DNA of 64,000 bases, taken from the NCBI RefSeq assembly GCF_900100345.1, contig NZ_FMTT01000003.1:1-64000 (forward strand), in the 5' to 3' direction. The stretch comes from Paenibacillus tianmuensis (GTDB taxonomy: Bacteria > Bacillota > Bacilli > Paenibacillales > NBRC-103111). The position numbers and the translations under genes were made by a program. How positions within the stretch are numbered: position 1 is the stretch's first letter; every line of letters starts with the position of its first letter. Positions 7,617 to 14,692 of this stretch are shown here, piece by piece. The notes under the pieces were generated by a model. It ran no database searches. It was not told the origin of the DNA and saw nothing but the letters and a program-made list of their open reading frames with translations.

Positions 7617-7990
7617 CTATGGACTAGTTGTAATCGGATATATCCCCATAGCATTTATTGCATTTTGGACATGCGTATAAATTCCACCAGAACCTGTGTG
7701 AACCCCCATAAGTGTAAATCCAGCCCAGATCGTTGAGCCGCTATCTCCCTTCATCGAAGAATAACTAGCTTTTCTTAAATTAGTATGATAACCTGTGTCC
7801 TTGAATTCACCAGACCAGTTTCTTGATTCTAATGTACCACAACTTGTATTGTCTGAGAAACCTGCTGAAATACATACGGTTTGACCTACAGTTTCTTGAT
7901 CTACTTGTTCAACAAATGATACTTTTGAAAAATTCAATTGATTATAGGCATAGATGTAAGCTGTGGCGTTTGACGAATGTATTCAACTGT
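7617..7990 (-). pseudogene. S1-type serine protease, C-terminal fragment
   Basis: The frame ending at 7617 encodes about 106 residues from TTG 7937, and the same frame stays open to about 7990 without a start or ribosome site. MKGDSGSTIW carries the S1-family catalytic Ser motif (GDSGS), followed by GVHTGSGGIYTHVQNAINAMG, the usual C-terminal helix region. GQTVCISAG...TSCGTL matches the disulphide pair before the active-site loop of streptogrisin-like proteases. The His and Asp of the triad and the signal peptide are missing, so this is a headless fragment. The upstream side runs straight into another headless gene. Confidence 0.7.
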
Positions 7991-8290
7991 GTAAAACTGG
8001 AGTGCTTTTGGAGAAAAAGGATACGGAATTAAAGGCAAGGAAGAAAGAATATGATAAAGCTGTGCCTATGCTTCAAAACTATATAAAGGAACTTGGTAAG
8101 GAAAACAAAGTACATTTGGTAATTGAACTTTTGGACATTTATTTACAAACTGAGAACATGAAAGAAATTGCTGAAATTTTAGATTCTGAAGCCGAGCTTT
8201 TACCCTATCGCCCACAGACACCACAAAAACATTTTGATATAGTTATCATCAAAGTAAACAAAGAAAAAGTTTTATCTGATGCATTCATCT
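7963..8290 (+). pseudogene. Truncated TPR regulator (RRNPP-like)
   Basis: The frame MAFDECIQLCKTGVLLEKKD ... has no ribosome site. It continues with VIELLDIYLQTENMKEIAEI and LDSEAELLPYRPQTPQKHFD. This parallels the C-terminal TPR part of the intact regulator at 11878-13170 (LLEVLLQMNDDDSIEKLI, then FFPFENATPYQYSEMGKY). The HTH and most TPR repeats are missing at its left end, where it abuts the protease fragment. The last ~40 codons of the open frame run through the terminator of the next gene, so the homologous part stops near 8250. I infer a decapitated paralogue. Confidence 0.55.
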
Positions 8291-8325
8291 CAAAAAAAGA
8301 AGTCTTCAGTTCAAATGCTGAAGAC
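8291..8325 (-). terminator. Terminator of PH-domain gene
   Basis: On the minus strand GTCTTCAG (8318-8325) and CTGAAGAC (8302-8309) pair, followed by TTCTTTTTTT. It lies 40 bases beyond the stop of the leftward gene ending at 8367. Confidence 0.8.
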
Positions 8326-8366
8326 TCCATTCTTGGATTTAGCTTATATTGGCTTGCATCTCCGTC

Positions 8367-8798
8367 CTAATCCAGCTTAATCGGAATGCGGTCGGAAGAG
8401 TGCTTCCGCAGCGCGGACACAAATGCTTCCCGGTCCTTAGGCGCAACGTGCGCAAAGCTCATTCCGTTGTTATATTGGATATTAAGCCGATTCGTGGAAA
8501 AGGCAGGTCCCGCCAGCAGCGTTTTTATGCTTGTTACGGACGTGATGGAATCCAGCGGAATTTTACTTTTAAAAATACCGAGTACAATAATGACATGCGT
8601 GTCTGTTATGACATAATGGGTATTATACCAAACCAGCAAGAAAAACGTTTCAAACACCATAATAACCAAAATCAGCGGAATTTTTTCTCCAAGCGTCGCT
8701 GGAGCAAACCAAATGGCAACGATAACAGCCAGAAGAAGTAAAACAATGATGCCGAACAAGAACGCAAATGCTGCGTCCCTTTGAGGTTCAAAACGCAC
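8367..8798 (-). CDS. Membrane PH-domain (bPH_4-like) protein
   Basis: A 143-residue protein with two membrane helices (about 10-32 and 41-58), then a cytoplasmic PH-like domain. The stretch HYVITDTHVIIVLG, IPLDSITSV, RLNIQYNNG and APKDREAFVSALRKH follows the pattern of DUF1200/bPH_4 proteins. Start is GTG 8798 with GGAGGGG six bases upstream. It lies directly after sdpC on the same strand but behind sdpC's own terminator. Such proteins have no fixed function. Its position raises the possibility of self-protection against the Sdp toxin, which is inference only. Confidence 0.8.
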   Translation of the reverse strand: MRFEPQRDAAFAFLFGIIVLLLLAVIVAIWFAPATLGEKIPLILVIMVFETFFLLVWYNTHYVITDTHVIIVLGIFKSKIPLDSITSVTSIKTLLAGPAFSTNRLNIQYNNGMSFAHVAPKDREAFVSALRKHSSDRIPIKLD

Positions 8799-8840
8799 CT
8801 GGTTCCCCTCCCTAATGACTTCGCCAGCATTCCCATGCGC

Positions 8841-8890
8841 AGAAAAAACAAACAGCAGGATCGGGGAGCATACTGAGATGCCCCCGATCC
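8841..8890 (-). terminator. Terminator of sdp operon
   Basis: GGATCGGGG and CCCCGATCC arms (8858-8890, with extra GCAT/ATGC pairing) are followed on the minus strand by TGCTGTTTGTTTTTTC. It lies 37 bases past the sdpC stop. Confidence 0.8.
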
Positions 8891-8926
8891 CCGGCAGACC
8901 ACGGATATTGAGTTGCTACGTTTAAC

Positions 8927-9568
8927 TTACTGCTGACTCGAAAGTCTGTCAATCACTTTATTTACAAATAATTCTTTTTCAAGCTGAGAAGAAGCGGTCA
9001 TTTCCGCTTTAGGCCAAAATTTCACTTTGTTATAAACCCAATAAGCAAATCCGGCCACCACCTGAACGCCCGCCGCCGCGGTATGAACTACGGCCGCATA
9101 GTTATAGACGCCTGCGCCTATCATGACAACAACCCCTGCCGCGAATGCGTTTACCGTGGGATCATCGGCATTCTGGTACATGAGGCCTTGTCTGTTTATC
9201 GCTTCATTCAACAAGGTTCCGCCTTTGATGAAGGCTTGATCAATGGCCACGTAATCTTTGCTGTAAACGGCCTTTTCAAACTCGTCAAAAAAGGCGGGCG
9301 AGCTCTGTTTCATGTCCGCGACGGTTAAGGCGACCCATTTCTTCGCTTCTTCACTGTTCGTATCCTTCAGAGTGTTTGTTGGCCATATTTCCGGAAAAAG
9401 ATTGCTTACCGGTCCTTGCCCGAAAACAATGCCGACAAACATTTCTTCTCCCGTAAACGCTCTACGTTCGCCCGACTTCGCCCACACGGATGTGTACGTG
9501 CCGATTGCCAATACGAAAACCAGCATAGCTGCGATGATCGCCTGCATTTTTGACCTGATAAGGATCAA
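8927..9568 (-). CDS. sdpC: SdpC family toxin precursor
   Basis: A 213-residue secreted precursor. A signal peptide (about 8-30, ending SVWA) precedes FTGEEMFVGIVFGQGPVSNL and FPEIWP, the family's conserved N-terminal block. A helical propeptide follows, then a long Ala/Gly/Val hydrophobic stretch (about 135-180) where the mature peptide of Bacillus subtilis SdpC is cut out. That peptide collapses the membrane potential of sibling cells during early sporulation. This homologue has no cysteine at all, so it cannot form the disulphide of B. subtilis SDP. Start is TTG 9568 with GGAGG 8 bases upstream. It is the last gene of the sdpABC operon. Confidence 0.9.
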   Translation of the reverse strand: MILIRSKMQAIIAAMLVFVLAIGTYTSVWAKSGERRAFTGEEMFVGIVFGQGPVSNLFPEIWPTNTLKDTNSEEAKKWVALTVADMKQSSPAFFDEFEKAVYSKDYVAIDQAFIKGGTLLNEAINRQGLMYQNADDPTVNAFAAGVVVMIGAGVYNYAAVVHTAAAGVQVVAGFAYWVYNKVKFWPKAEMTASSQLEKELFVNKVIDRLSSQQ

Positions 9569-9675
9569 GGATCATACCTCCCTAAAAAGAATATTTTCCC
9601 ACCGCATTCCTCACATTTTATGCGTATGTAAGCCCTTGATGCAGATCCGTGGCCTGCCTTTTATCGTGTGAGGCT

Positions 9676-10650
9676 TTAGTGAGCTTCGTCAAACGAAGGG
9701 GCCGCCCGCCGACGACGGGTAAGACTCCATGTTCTTAATCTTTTGAGAGAGCTACGGAAGCGGTATTCTTGTTCAACCGGCCTCAGATACAAGATAAGCA
9801 GGCCGAACATAATCAACGAAAAGCTGTACAGACCGATCATGATTGCAATCACTCCATGAAGAGCAAAGCCCAGGAACAAAAAATAGCTCCAATAACGCTT
9901 TGGCACAAACAAAGCTGCGAATAAGAGAATTTCCGCGACAAACGTTCCCCAAGTAGGTATGACTACCAAGCTTGTATTCAGAACAAATTCGGTCGCTTTA
10001 ATCAGCAAGGGCGGCATGCCAAGCAGGGAATCGTTCAGAAAATAATAAGTGGCGGTGCCGTCAATCCATTCTTCTTGTTTTAACTTTGCGACAGCTGCGT
10101 TCAAATAAAGGATGGAGGCCTGAAAACGGATGGCAACAATGGTCAATAGCGCGACAATATGCGGAAGCACAGCGCCGCTTCGGACTTGGTCGGCTTGCGT
10201 TTGAGCATCGATATTTTCCCAGTGCCATTTTCTGGAGTCTGTTAACGTAAGGGGCAATAAAAGCAACGTAAGCACCGCACTGACTTGCTCCCCGCCATCC
10301 AACGTCAACGCCGAGGTCTGCATGCTGTGTGCAATCCACCAGTGGAATACTCCCGTGATTCTTGGCCTCCAGCCGATGGCAACCAACAGAAGAATCCCGA
10401 TACAAAGCCATCGAATCAGATTTAAATAAGAATATTCGTTCGGTACCGTACAAAAAATGCTAAGGTTATAAGAACAATTGGGATATTCGGCAATGCCGGC
10501 GGCAGGCCGAAAAAATATGGTCGCATCATTCAGCAACAGCGTCAGCAAGGTAGATACCGCCAACAAAGTTCTTGCCAAACCGTAAACGTTTGTCCATGGA
10601 TATACCGACGACAACGTGTGTAAAGTGTATTTTCCTATTTTTTCGAGCAT
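9676..10650 (-). CDS. sdpB: SdpB family maturation protein
   Basis: A 324-residue membrane protein with about eight hydrophobic segments, of the HTTM (vitamin-K-carboxylase-like) superfamily to which SdpB belongs. Recognisable pieces are YGLARTLLAVSTLLTLLLND near the N-terminus and the central SILYLNAAVAKLKQEEWIDG then ATYYFLND. In B. subtilis SdpB works with SdpA to turn the SdpC precursor into active SDP peptide. Its start overlaps the end of sdpA by 16 bases, implying translational coupling. The basic C-terminal tail is cytoplasmic. A 107-base gap with no terminator separates it from sdpC. Confidence 0.9.
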   Translation of the reverse strand: MLEKIGKYTLHTLSSVYPWTNVYGLARTLLAVSTLLTLLLNDATIFFRPAAGIAEYPNCSYNLSIFCTVPNEYSYLNLIRWLCIGILLLVAIGWRPRITGVFHWWIAHSMQTSALTLDGGEQVSAVLTLLLLPLTLTDSRKWHWENIDAQTQADQVRSGAVLPHIVALLTIVAIRFQASILYLNAAVAKLKQEEWIDGTATYYFLNDSLLGMPPLLIKATEFVLNTSLVVIPTWGTFVAEILLFAALFVPKRYWSYFLFLGFALHGVIAIMIGLYSFSLIMFGLLILYLRPVEQEYRFRSSLKRLRTWSLTRRRRAAPSFDEAH

Positions 10651-11201
10651 TGGACCGACACCCTTACAATTTTTGATGGCATCACGATATTATTTTTTTG
10701 TTTGCTCCATGCCCACGGAACCGGTTGTTGCAGCACAAGACCGAGTTCGTTGCATAGCGTGGGCTTCGGAGAGGTATTGATAACGCTTATTTTAGCTTGT
10801 GATTCCGTTAAACATATTGACGGTTCCTTTGAGCATTTGGTCCACGCATCGCTTTTAATGGAGGCTTGGATTAGCCCCACTTCCAATCCTTGCGCCCTTC
10901 CCGACCGTTTGATGCCGAACCAATTTTCCGTCCGGTTGTTAGGCCAGTTCACTGTTGGGCGTTGAGTCGATAGATCGTACACGAGCAACTGGTCGTCTCT
11001 CGGATTTTTACTGTAAAATCCCCACCCTTGCGGGAACACGGACTTAAACGCATTCAAGTCGGGGATCAGTTGGGACACAGGATTCACAGGCATGGATGAC
11101 GTAATAGAGAGCAGAAAGACGAATAGCCACAGCAAGCTGACCAAAACCGCAAAGGCCCCCAAACGATAGTGCAGTTTCCGCGCATCAGCAGGGGAGTTCA
11201 T
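10635..11201 (-). CDS. sdpA: SdpA family maturation protein
   Basis: A 188-residue protein with one membrane helix (about 14-36, ALVSLLWLFVFLLSI region). The extracytoplasmic or soluble part is marked by FPQGWGFYSKNPRDDQLLVY and NWFGIKRSGRAQGLEVGL, which is the SdpA signature. Together with SdpB it is needed for SDP toxin maturation. I took ATG 11201 because AAGGAAAGGAGCT lies about 10 bases before it; an ATG 25 codons upstream has no ribosome site. Five cysteines, four of them in the C-terminal third, suggest disulphides. First gene of the operon. Confidence 0.9.
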   Translation of the reverse strand: MNSPADARKLHYRLGAFAVLVSLLWLFVFLLSITSSMPVNPVSQLIPDLNAFKSVFPQGWGFYSKNPRDDQLLVYDLSTQRPTVNWPNNRTENWFGIKRSGRAQGLEVGLIQASIKSDAWTKCSKEPSICLTESQAKISVINTSPKPTLCNELGLVLQQPVPWAWSKQKNNIVMPSKIVRVSVQCSKK

Positions 11202-11348
11202 TCCAGTACCAGCTCCTTTCCTTCCAGTTATTTGAGCAGTGGGACTAAATCGGGCAGACAGTTGTTCACTTGTCATATTCTTGCAAGCTGTTTCTCCTGC
11301 CCCTCCTTGTAAGAAGTAAATCTTTTTATTTGCCAGGCCATCATAATT

Positions 11349-11585
11349 TTATGAATACAACACTTCTTTAACTGCCTTGTATGCATCCACAGTTGAGATT
11401 GGGACATTTGAATCCGTTGCATCAACACAAAAATACTCATTGACATCGGAAGAATGAGTACTTGTGATGTGTCGCTGAGGAGAATAAGAGAAATGAACAG
11501 AAGCCGCACTCGCAGATACTAAAAACAAACAAAGTAAAAACAAAAGAAATTTAACTGGCTTCAATTCAAGCAACTTCCTTAGATT
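11349..11585 (-). CDS. Small secreted protein
   Basis: A short frame with a clear signal peptide. From a TTG start near 11570-11585, behind AAGGAAG, it reads LKPVKFLLFLLCLFLVSASA followed by a polar ~50-residue tail with VHFSYSPQRHI and YFCVDATDSNVPIST. It is transcribed away from the intact RRNPP-type regulator at 11878, about 300 bases apart. No family is recognised. Secreted short proteins beside such regulators are sometimes signalling precursors, but the tail is long for that. The exact start is uncertain. Confidence 0.45.
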   Translation of the reverse strand, partial: NLRKLLELKPVKFLLFLLCLFLVSASAASVHFSYSPQRHITSTHSSDVNEYFCVDATDSNVPISTVDAYKAVKEVLYS

Positions 11586-11694
11586 ATTAATCTGCGAACA
11601 ATTCGTCGCGACCTCATCATTCAAACATAATTTATCATAATCTCATAAAATATGCTATAGGAATTAATATCTATTTTTATTACAGCGATTACTT

Positions 11695-11714
11695 GAAATT
11701 ACCCGAGTAATTTC
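11695..11714. promoter_or_regulatory. Inverted repeat, candidate operator
   Basis: GAAATTAC (11695-11702) and GTAATTTC (11707-11714) flank CCGA. It lies in the divergent intergenic region, about 100 bases upstream of the regulator's promoter. It could be the target of the regulator at 11878 or an RNA hairpin; nothing decides between them. Confidence 0.4.
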
Positions 11715-11807
11715 AGTTATTACCAAATAATCACTTATACTATGTAGAAATTTATCGAACCGTTGTATCTCGGACGAAATTAGGGGAATATCATAAAAAT
11801 CAATTAA

Positions 11808-11836
11808 TTGTAAAACAAAACGCATTTTGCTATAAT
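11808..11836 (+). promoter_or_regulatory. Promoter of the HTH-TPR regulator
   Basis: TTGTAA (-35) and TATAAT (-10, 11831-11836) are separated by exactly 17 bases. Transcription would start near 11843, leaving a 35-base leader that contains the GGAAGG ribosome site before ATG 11878. Confidence 0.65.
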
Positions 11837-11877
11837 CGACCAATGTATAATATTGAATAAAAGGAAGGTAATGTATT

Positions 11878-13170
11878 ATGGTGGATATTAAGCATCGGAA
11901 TAACACCATCGCAGATTTCATCTTCCAACTTAGAAAAGAGAAAAATTTGACATATGCGAATCTTGAGGAACTAACAGGTGTTCGCAGCGCAGTGCTTCAT
12001 AAAATTGAATCGGGGGCCACAAAACATCCAGAATATAAGACGGTGAAAGCCTTGGTTCGAGCCTTGCCAGTTCATTACGAACAGATCATAAAGGCTTACA
12101 TAGAAGAAGAAGAAGGAACAGAAACCTTATTTGAAATATTGCGAGATACTGTTGCCACAGGGGAAAATGATTCTTTAATCTCCATGACAGCATTGAGGCT
12201 ACTACAATCATCTCAAAAGAAAACGGAAGAATCACTTCAGCGATTGTTTGATTTTACGGAAACATTAAATGAAGACAAGCTGAAAGTGCTTCTTTATACG
12301 GTAATTATTAAATATTCCAGAGAACGTGGATTGCCTTGTTTTGTTGGCAAAGGTACTTTTAAAAAATATTTGATTAATCGAAGCAATTTATCTTTGCTAG
12401 ACGAGACTTTTAGAGAAGGCGAAGAAGTTATTCATTACACTGATTTTTTAGCAAAAGAAGAGAAGTGTATATATTATTACCGCATGGCACTTCATGCCTA
12501 TGCTCTTAAAAAATATGATAAGTGCATTGAATTAGGGAAATCGGGCCATGCCGTAGATACTACACATAATGGACTCAAAGAGCAGGTTGCTTTAGCAATT
12601 TGTAATTCATTTTGGTACCAAAGAAACTATAATGCTTTGGAGGAACATATCCAACTCTATGATAAGTTGAATTATCAAATTATCATTGATCGTTTGAAAA
12701 TCTTTCGTGCCATGATTCTAGCACGAACCGATAGATATGTGGAATCTCTTCCGTTATTGTGGGAATGTCTAGATGAAGCGCAGGGGGATAAACGTCTACC
12801 TAGATTGAATTTACTATTAGAAGTATTGTTACAGATGAATGATGATGACTCAATAGAAAAACTGATTAACTCGGATGAAGAACAATTCTTTCCTTTCGAG
12901 AATGCAACACCTTATCAATATTCTGAAATGGGAAAGTATTACAAGTTTAAAGGTACATTTTTTACTAAAAAGGGTCTGACTAATCAAGCGATAGAGACCT
13001 ACTTAAAAAGCGTAAATTATTATGGCAAAATTGGCTCTTATCAAGATATCGTCGAACTTTCTTATGACATTTTTTCCTCTTTGAGTTCTAATAAAAATAT
13101 ACTGGACTTAGGGCTTCTAGAAGAGACAAAAAAGGTATATAATGGAATCATAAACAAAGGGGAGGCTTAA
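11878..13170 (+). CDS. HTH-TPR regulator of the RRNPP type
   Basis: A 430-residue cytoplasmic regulator. Residues 10-65 form an XRE-type helix-turn-helix (IADFIFQLRKEKNLTYANLE, then LTGVRSAVLHKIESG). The rest is a helical solenoid with TPR-like repeats, for example YYYRMALHAYALKKYDKCIE and MGKYYKFKGTFFTKKGLTNQ. This layout and length (about 400 residues) match peptide-receptor regulators of the PlcR/NprR/AimR group, which bind a re-imported peptide in the TPR groove and change DNA binding. A 47-codon exported-peptide gene starts 3 bases after its stop, the standard partner arrangement. GGAAGG precedes ATG. A truncated paralogue lies at 7963. Confidence 0.8.
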   Translation: MVDIKHRNNTIADFIFQLRKEKNLTYANLEELTGVRSAVLHKIESGATKHPEYKTVKALVRALPVHYEQIIKAYIEEEEGTETLFEILRDTVATGENDSLISMTALRLLQSSQKKTEESLQRLFDFTETLNEDKLKVLLYTVIIKYSRERGLPCFVGKGTFKKYLINRSNLSLLDETFREGEEVIHYTDFLAKEEKCIYYYRMALHAYALKKYDKCIELGKSGHAVDTTHNGLKEQVALAICNSFWYQRNYNALEEHIQLYDKLNYQIIIDRLKIFRAMILARTDRYVESLPLLWECLDEAQGDKRLPRLNLLLEVLLQMNDDDSIEKLINSDEEQFFPFENATPYQYSEMGKYYKFKGTFFTKKGLTNQAIETYLKSVNYYGKIGSYQDIVELSYDIFSSLSSNKNILDLGLLEETKKVYNGIINKGEA

Positions 13171-13172
13171 CT

Positions 13173-13316
13173 ATGAGAAGGCTTATCATGTGCATTGCAA
13201 CGTTTTCAATAATAATGACATGCTCATTGACCATCGCAAATCATGATTTTATTTTGGCTCATCCCGAAAGTAACAAACCAGTAGCGAGATCTTATGTTGA
13301 CGATCCCGGCTATTGA
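13173..13316 (+). CDS. Exported signalling-peptide precursor (candidate)
   Basis: A 47-residue frame beginning MRRLIMCIATFSIIMTCSLT. It has the shape of a Phr/AimP-like pro-peptide: positively charged start, hydrophobic export segment to about residue 22, short polar linker, and a C-terminal end VARSYVDDPGY. GGGGAGG, located inside the last codons of the regulator gene, lies 7 bases before ATG 13173, so the two are translated from one message. A strong terminator follows at once. In RRNPP systems the active signal is 5-10 residues from the C-terminus; here SYVDDPGY or a part of it is the natural guess. No homologue can be named from memory. Confidence 0.7.
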   Translation: MRRLIMCIATFSIIMTCSLTIANHDFILAHPESNKPVARSYVDDPGY

Positions 13317-13344
13317 TATAAATAATTGAAAAGTAACTGCACAA

Positions 13345-13374
13345 AACAGGCGAGTATATGCCTGTTTTTTTTGT
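13345..13374 (+). terminator. Terminator after regulator-peptide unit
   Basis: AACAGGC (13345-13351) and GCCTGTT (13360-13366) form a stem, followed by TTTTTTTTG. It closes the regulator-peptide transcript. Confidence 0.85.
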
Positions 13375-13468
13375 TTTATTTCTTTGAAATTTATTTAATC
13401 CTTTTAAAGAAATAAATAATACACTAACTCCAGTTACCTAAATTAATGTTGTAAAGGGGAATATTTCC

Positions 13469-13690
13469 ATGTGCGAATCGGTATTCAGAAAGGAGGGTTA
13501 TGCCCGATACGATAGTAGCCATTTCAGCGACGAAACATTGCAGAACGTAATGAAAAACATCCTGAACCAAATGGAAGAGGCCGTACAGCAAGGCGAGAGT
13601 TTAACGAGTGAATATGTGGTCCAATTGAGCCAACAATTAGACGCATATGTTTTAATTGCTCAAATTCGGAAAATGCGATGTGTAAACTAG
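13469..13690 (+). CDS. Spo0E-like aspartyl-phosphate phosphatase
   Basis: A 73-residue protein. Its centre VMKNILNQMEEAVQQGESL, followed by VVQLSQQLDAYVLIAQIRK, fits the two-helix Spo0E family, whose SQxLDxxI motif inserts into the active site of Spo0A~P and removes the phosphate, delaying sporulation. The Asp of SQQLD is the key residue. An AAAGGGG ribosome site lies upstream of ATG. It sits between the RRNPP peptide unit and an AbrB-like gene, so the neighbourhood is rich in transition-state control. The N-terminal 20 residues are unusual for the family and may be extra. Confidence 0.65.
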   Translation: MCESVFRKEGYARYDSSHFSDETLQNVMKNILNQMEEAVQQGESLTSEYVVQLSQQLDAYVLIAQIRKMRCVN

Positions 13691-13717
13691 AAATCGTTAT
13701 TGTTCGAGGTGTGGTTG

Positions 13718-14194
13718 ATGCAAGATGGCAGAAGAACGGGAATTGTCAGGGTGGTAGACAATTTTGGGAGAATAGTAATCCCAACAGAGGTTAGGCATGT
13801 ATTGAATTTACATCCCAATGTCATGACAGAGTATTTCTGTGATGACGAGAGAAAGGCGATTATGGTTTATAGATATCAAGCAAAAGAGTGTTTGTTTTGC
13901 TCAGGTAAGGAACAAACCTTTTACTTCAAAAAATTTTATATTTGTATGTCATGTATTCAAAGTCTTCCAGCGCTTCAAGTTTTCCTTGAACGGGTGGAAC
14001 GCGAACGGTTAGGTGTGGCAAATAAAAACCTTTCAAAAAGGAAAAAATTGACTCCAAAAAGGAAAGAAGCATTGGAGCGTTTGCAGCAAGCAATAAAGGA
14101 AAACCCTAAAGCTTCGCAAAAAAAATTAGCCCAAAAGTTAGGAGTTTCGCAATCATGGGTTAGTCAGTTGCTTAGGCATCATGGAGATTCGTAA
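13718..14194 (+). CDS. AbrB-like regulator with CxxC pairs and C-terminal HTH
   Basis: A 158-residue protein with three parts. Residues 7-50 are a SpoVT/AbrB DNA-binding domain (GIVRVVDNFGRIVIPTEVRH). Residues 58-79 hold CLFC and CMSC, a likely zinc knuckle (Cys58, 61, 76, 79). Residues 131-155 form a helix-turn-helix (ASQKKLAQKLGVSQSWVSQL). AbrB-type proteins repress stationary-phase genes; the added zinc and HTH elements suggest a second DNA or partner contact. ATG 13718 is chosen because GAGGTG lies just upstream; a TTG six codons earlier has no site. It follows the Spo0E-like gene by 27 bases, so they may form an operon. Confidence 0.75.
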   Translation: MQDGRRTGIVRVVDNFGRIVIPTEVRHVLNLHPNVMTEYFCDDERKAIMVYRYQAKECLFCSGKEQTFYFKKFYICMSCIQSLPALQVFLERVERERLGVANKNLSKRKKLTPKRKEALERLQQAIKENPKASQKKLAQKLGVSQSWVSQLLRHHGDS

Positions 14195-14350
14195 ATTCGT
14201 TATTCTATATGCTAGCTATAATTATGGGGGAATAGATTTCTGTCCTCCATTTTGCATTTGTACAGGTACAGGATAATGAATATTAATATATCAACAGTAA
14301 AAAACAGAAACTACATATAAAGTTAGTTTAACAAAAGTAAACATATATGG

Positions 14351-14379
14351 TTGCAAAAGTAAATTAAATTGATTATAAT
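14351..14379 (+). promoter_or_regulatory. Promoter of small XRE regulator
   Basis: TTGCAA (14351-14356) and TATAAT (14374-14379) are 17 bases apart. The -10 lies upstream of ATG 14420, which rules out the longer in-frame start at 14369. Confidence 0.7.
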
Positions 14380-14419
14380 GGTAGTGTGTTGTTGTTCAGC
14401 AAGGGGGAGGACCGCAAAA

Positions 14420-14626
14420 ATGAAAATTAAAGCCAAAACGAACGCGATCGTACGAGCCCGGATCGTCAAAGGAATGACTCAGCGGGACCTGGCCCAGCTT
14501 TCGGGCTTGAGCTATGCTTATATCAGCTTGCTGGAGCGATCGGTCAAGGCCGTTGGCCCGGGCACGGCGAAGAAGCTCAGCGATCTTTTGGAGCAGCCTC
14601 TGGAGGAATTGTTCACCATAGAATAG
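14420..14626 (+). CDS. Small XRE-family regulator
   Basis: A 68-residue protein that is almost only a Cro/C1-type helix-turn-helix: VRARIVKGMTQRDLAQLSGL, then SYAYISLLERSVKAVGPGTA and a closing helix KKLSDLLEQPLEELF. Phage-repressor-like proteins of this size usually bind as dimers to short palindromes. The start is set by AAGGGGGAGG 9 bases before ATG and by the promoter at 14351-14379. It stands alone, ending at a hairpin 13 bases after its stop. Its targets cannot be read from the sequence. Confidence 0.85.
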   Translation: MKIKAKTNAIVRARIVKGMTQRDLAQLSGLSYAYISLLERSVKAVGPGTAKKLSDLLEQPLEELFTIE

Positions 14627-14639
14627 ACCTGCGACAGAT

Positions 14640-14664
14640 GCGGGAAGCCGGCTTCCCGCCTTTC
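14640..14664. terminator. Convergent terminator
   Basis: GCGGGAAGCCGGCTTCCCGC is a perfect 20-bp palindrome followed by CTTTCTTCC. It lies between the convergent XRE gene and the diguanylate cyclase gene. Confidence 0.65.
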
Positions 14665-14692
14665 TTCCAAGCGCGTACGGACCGGTATCGGC

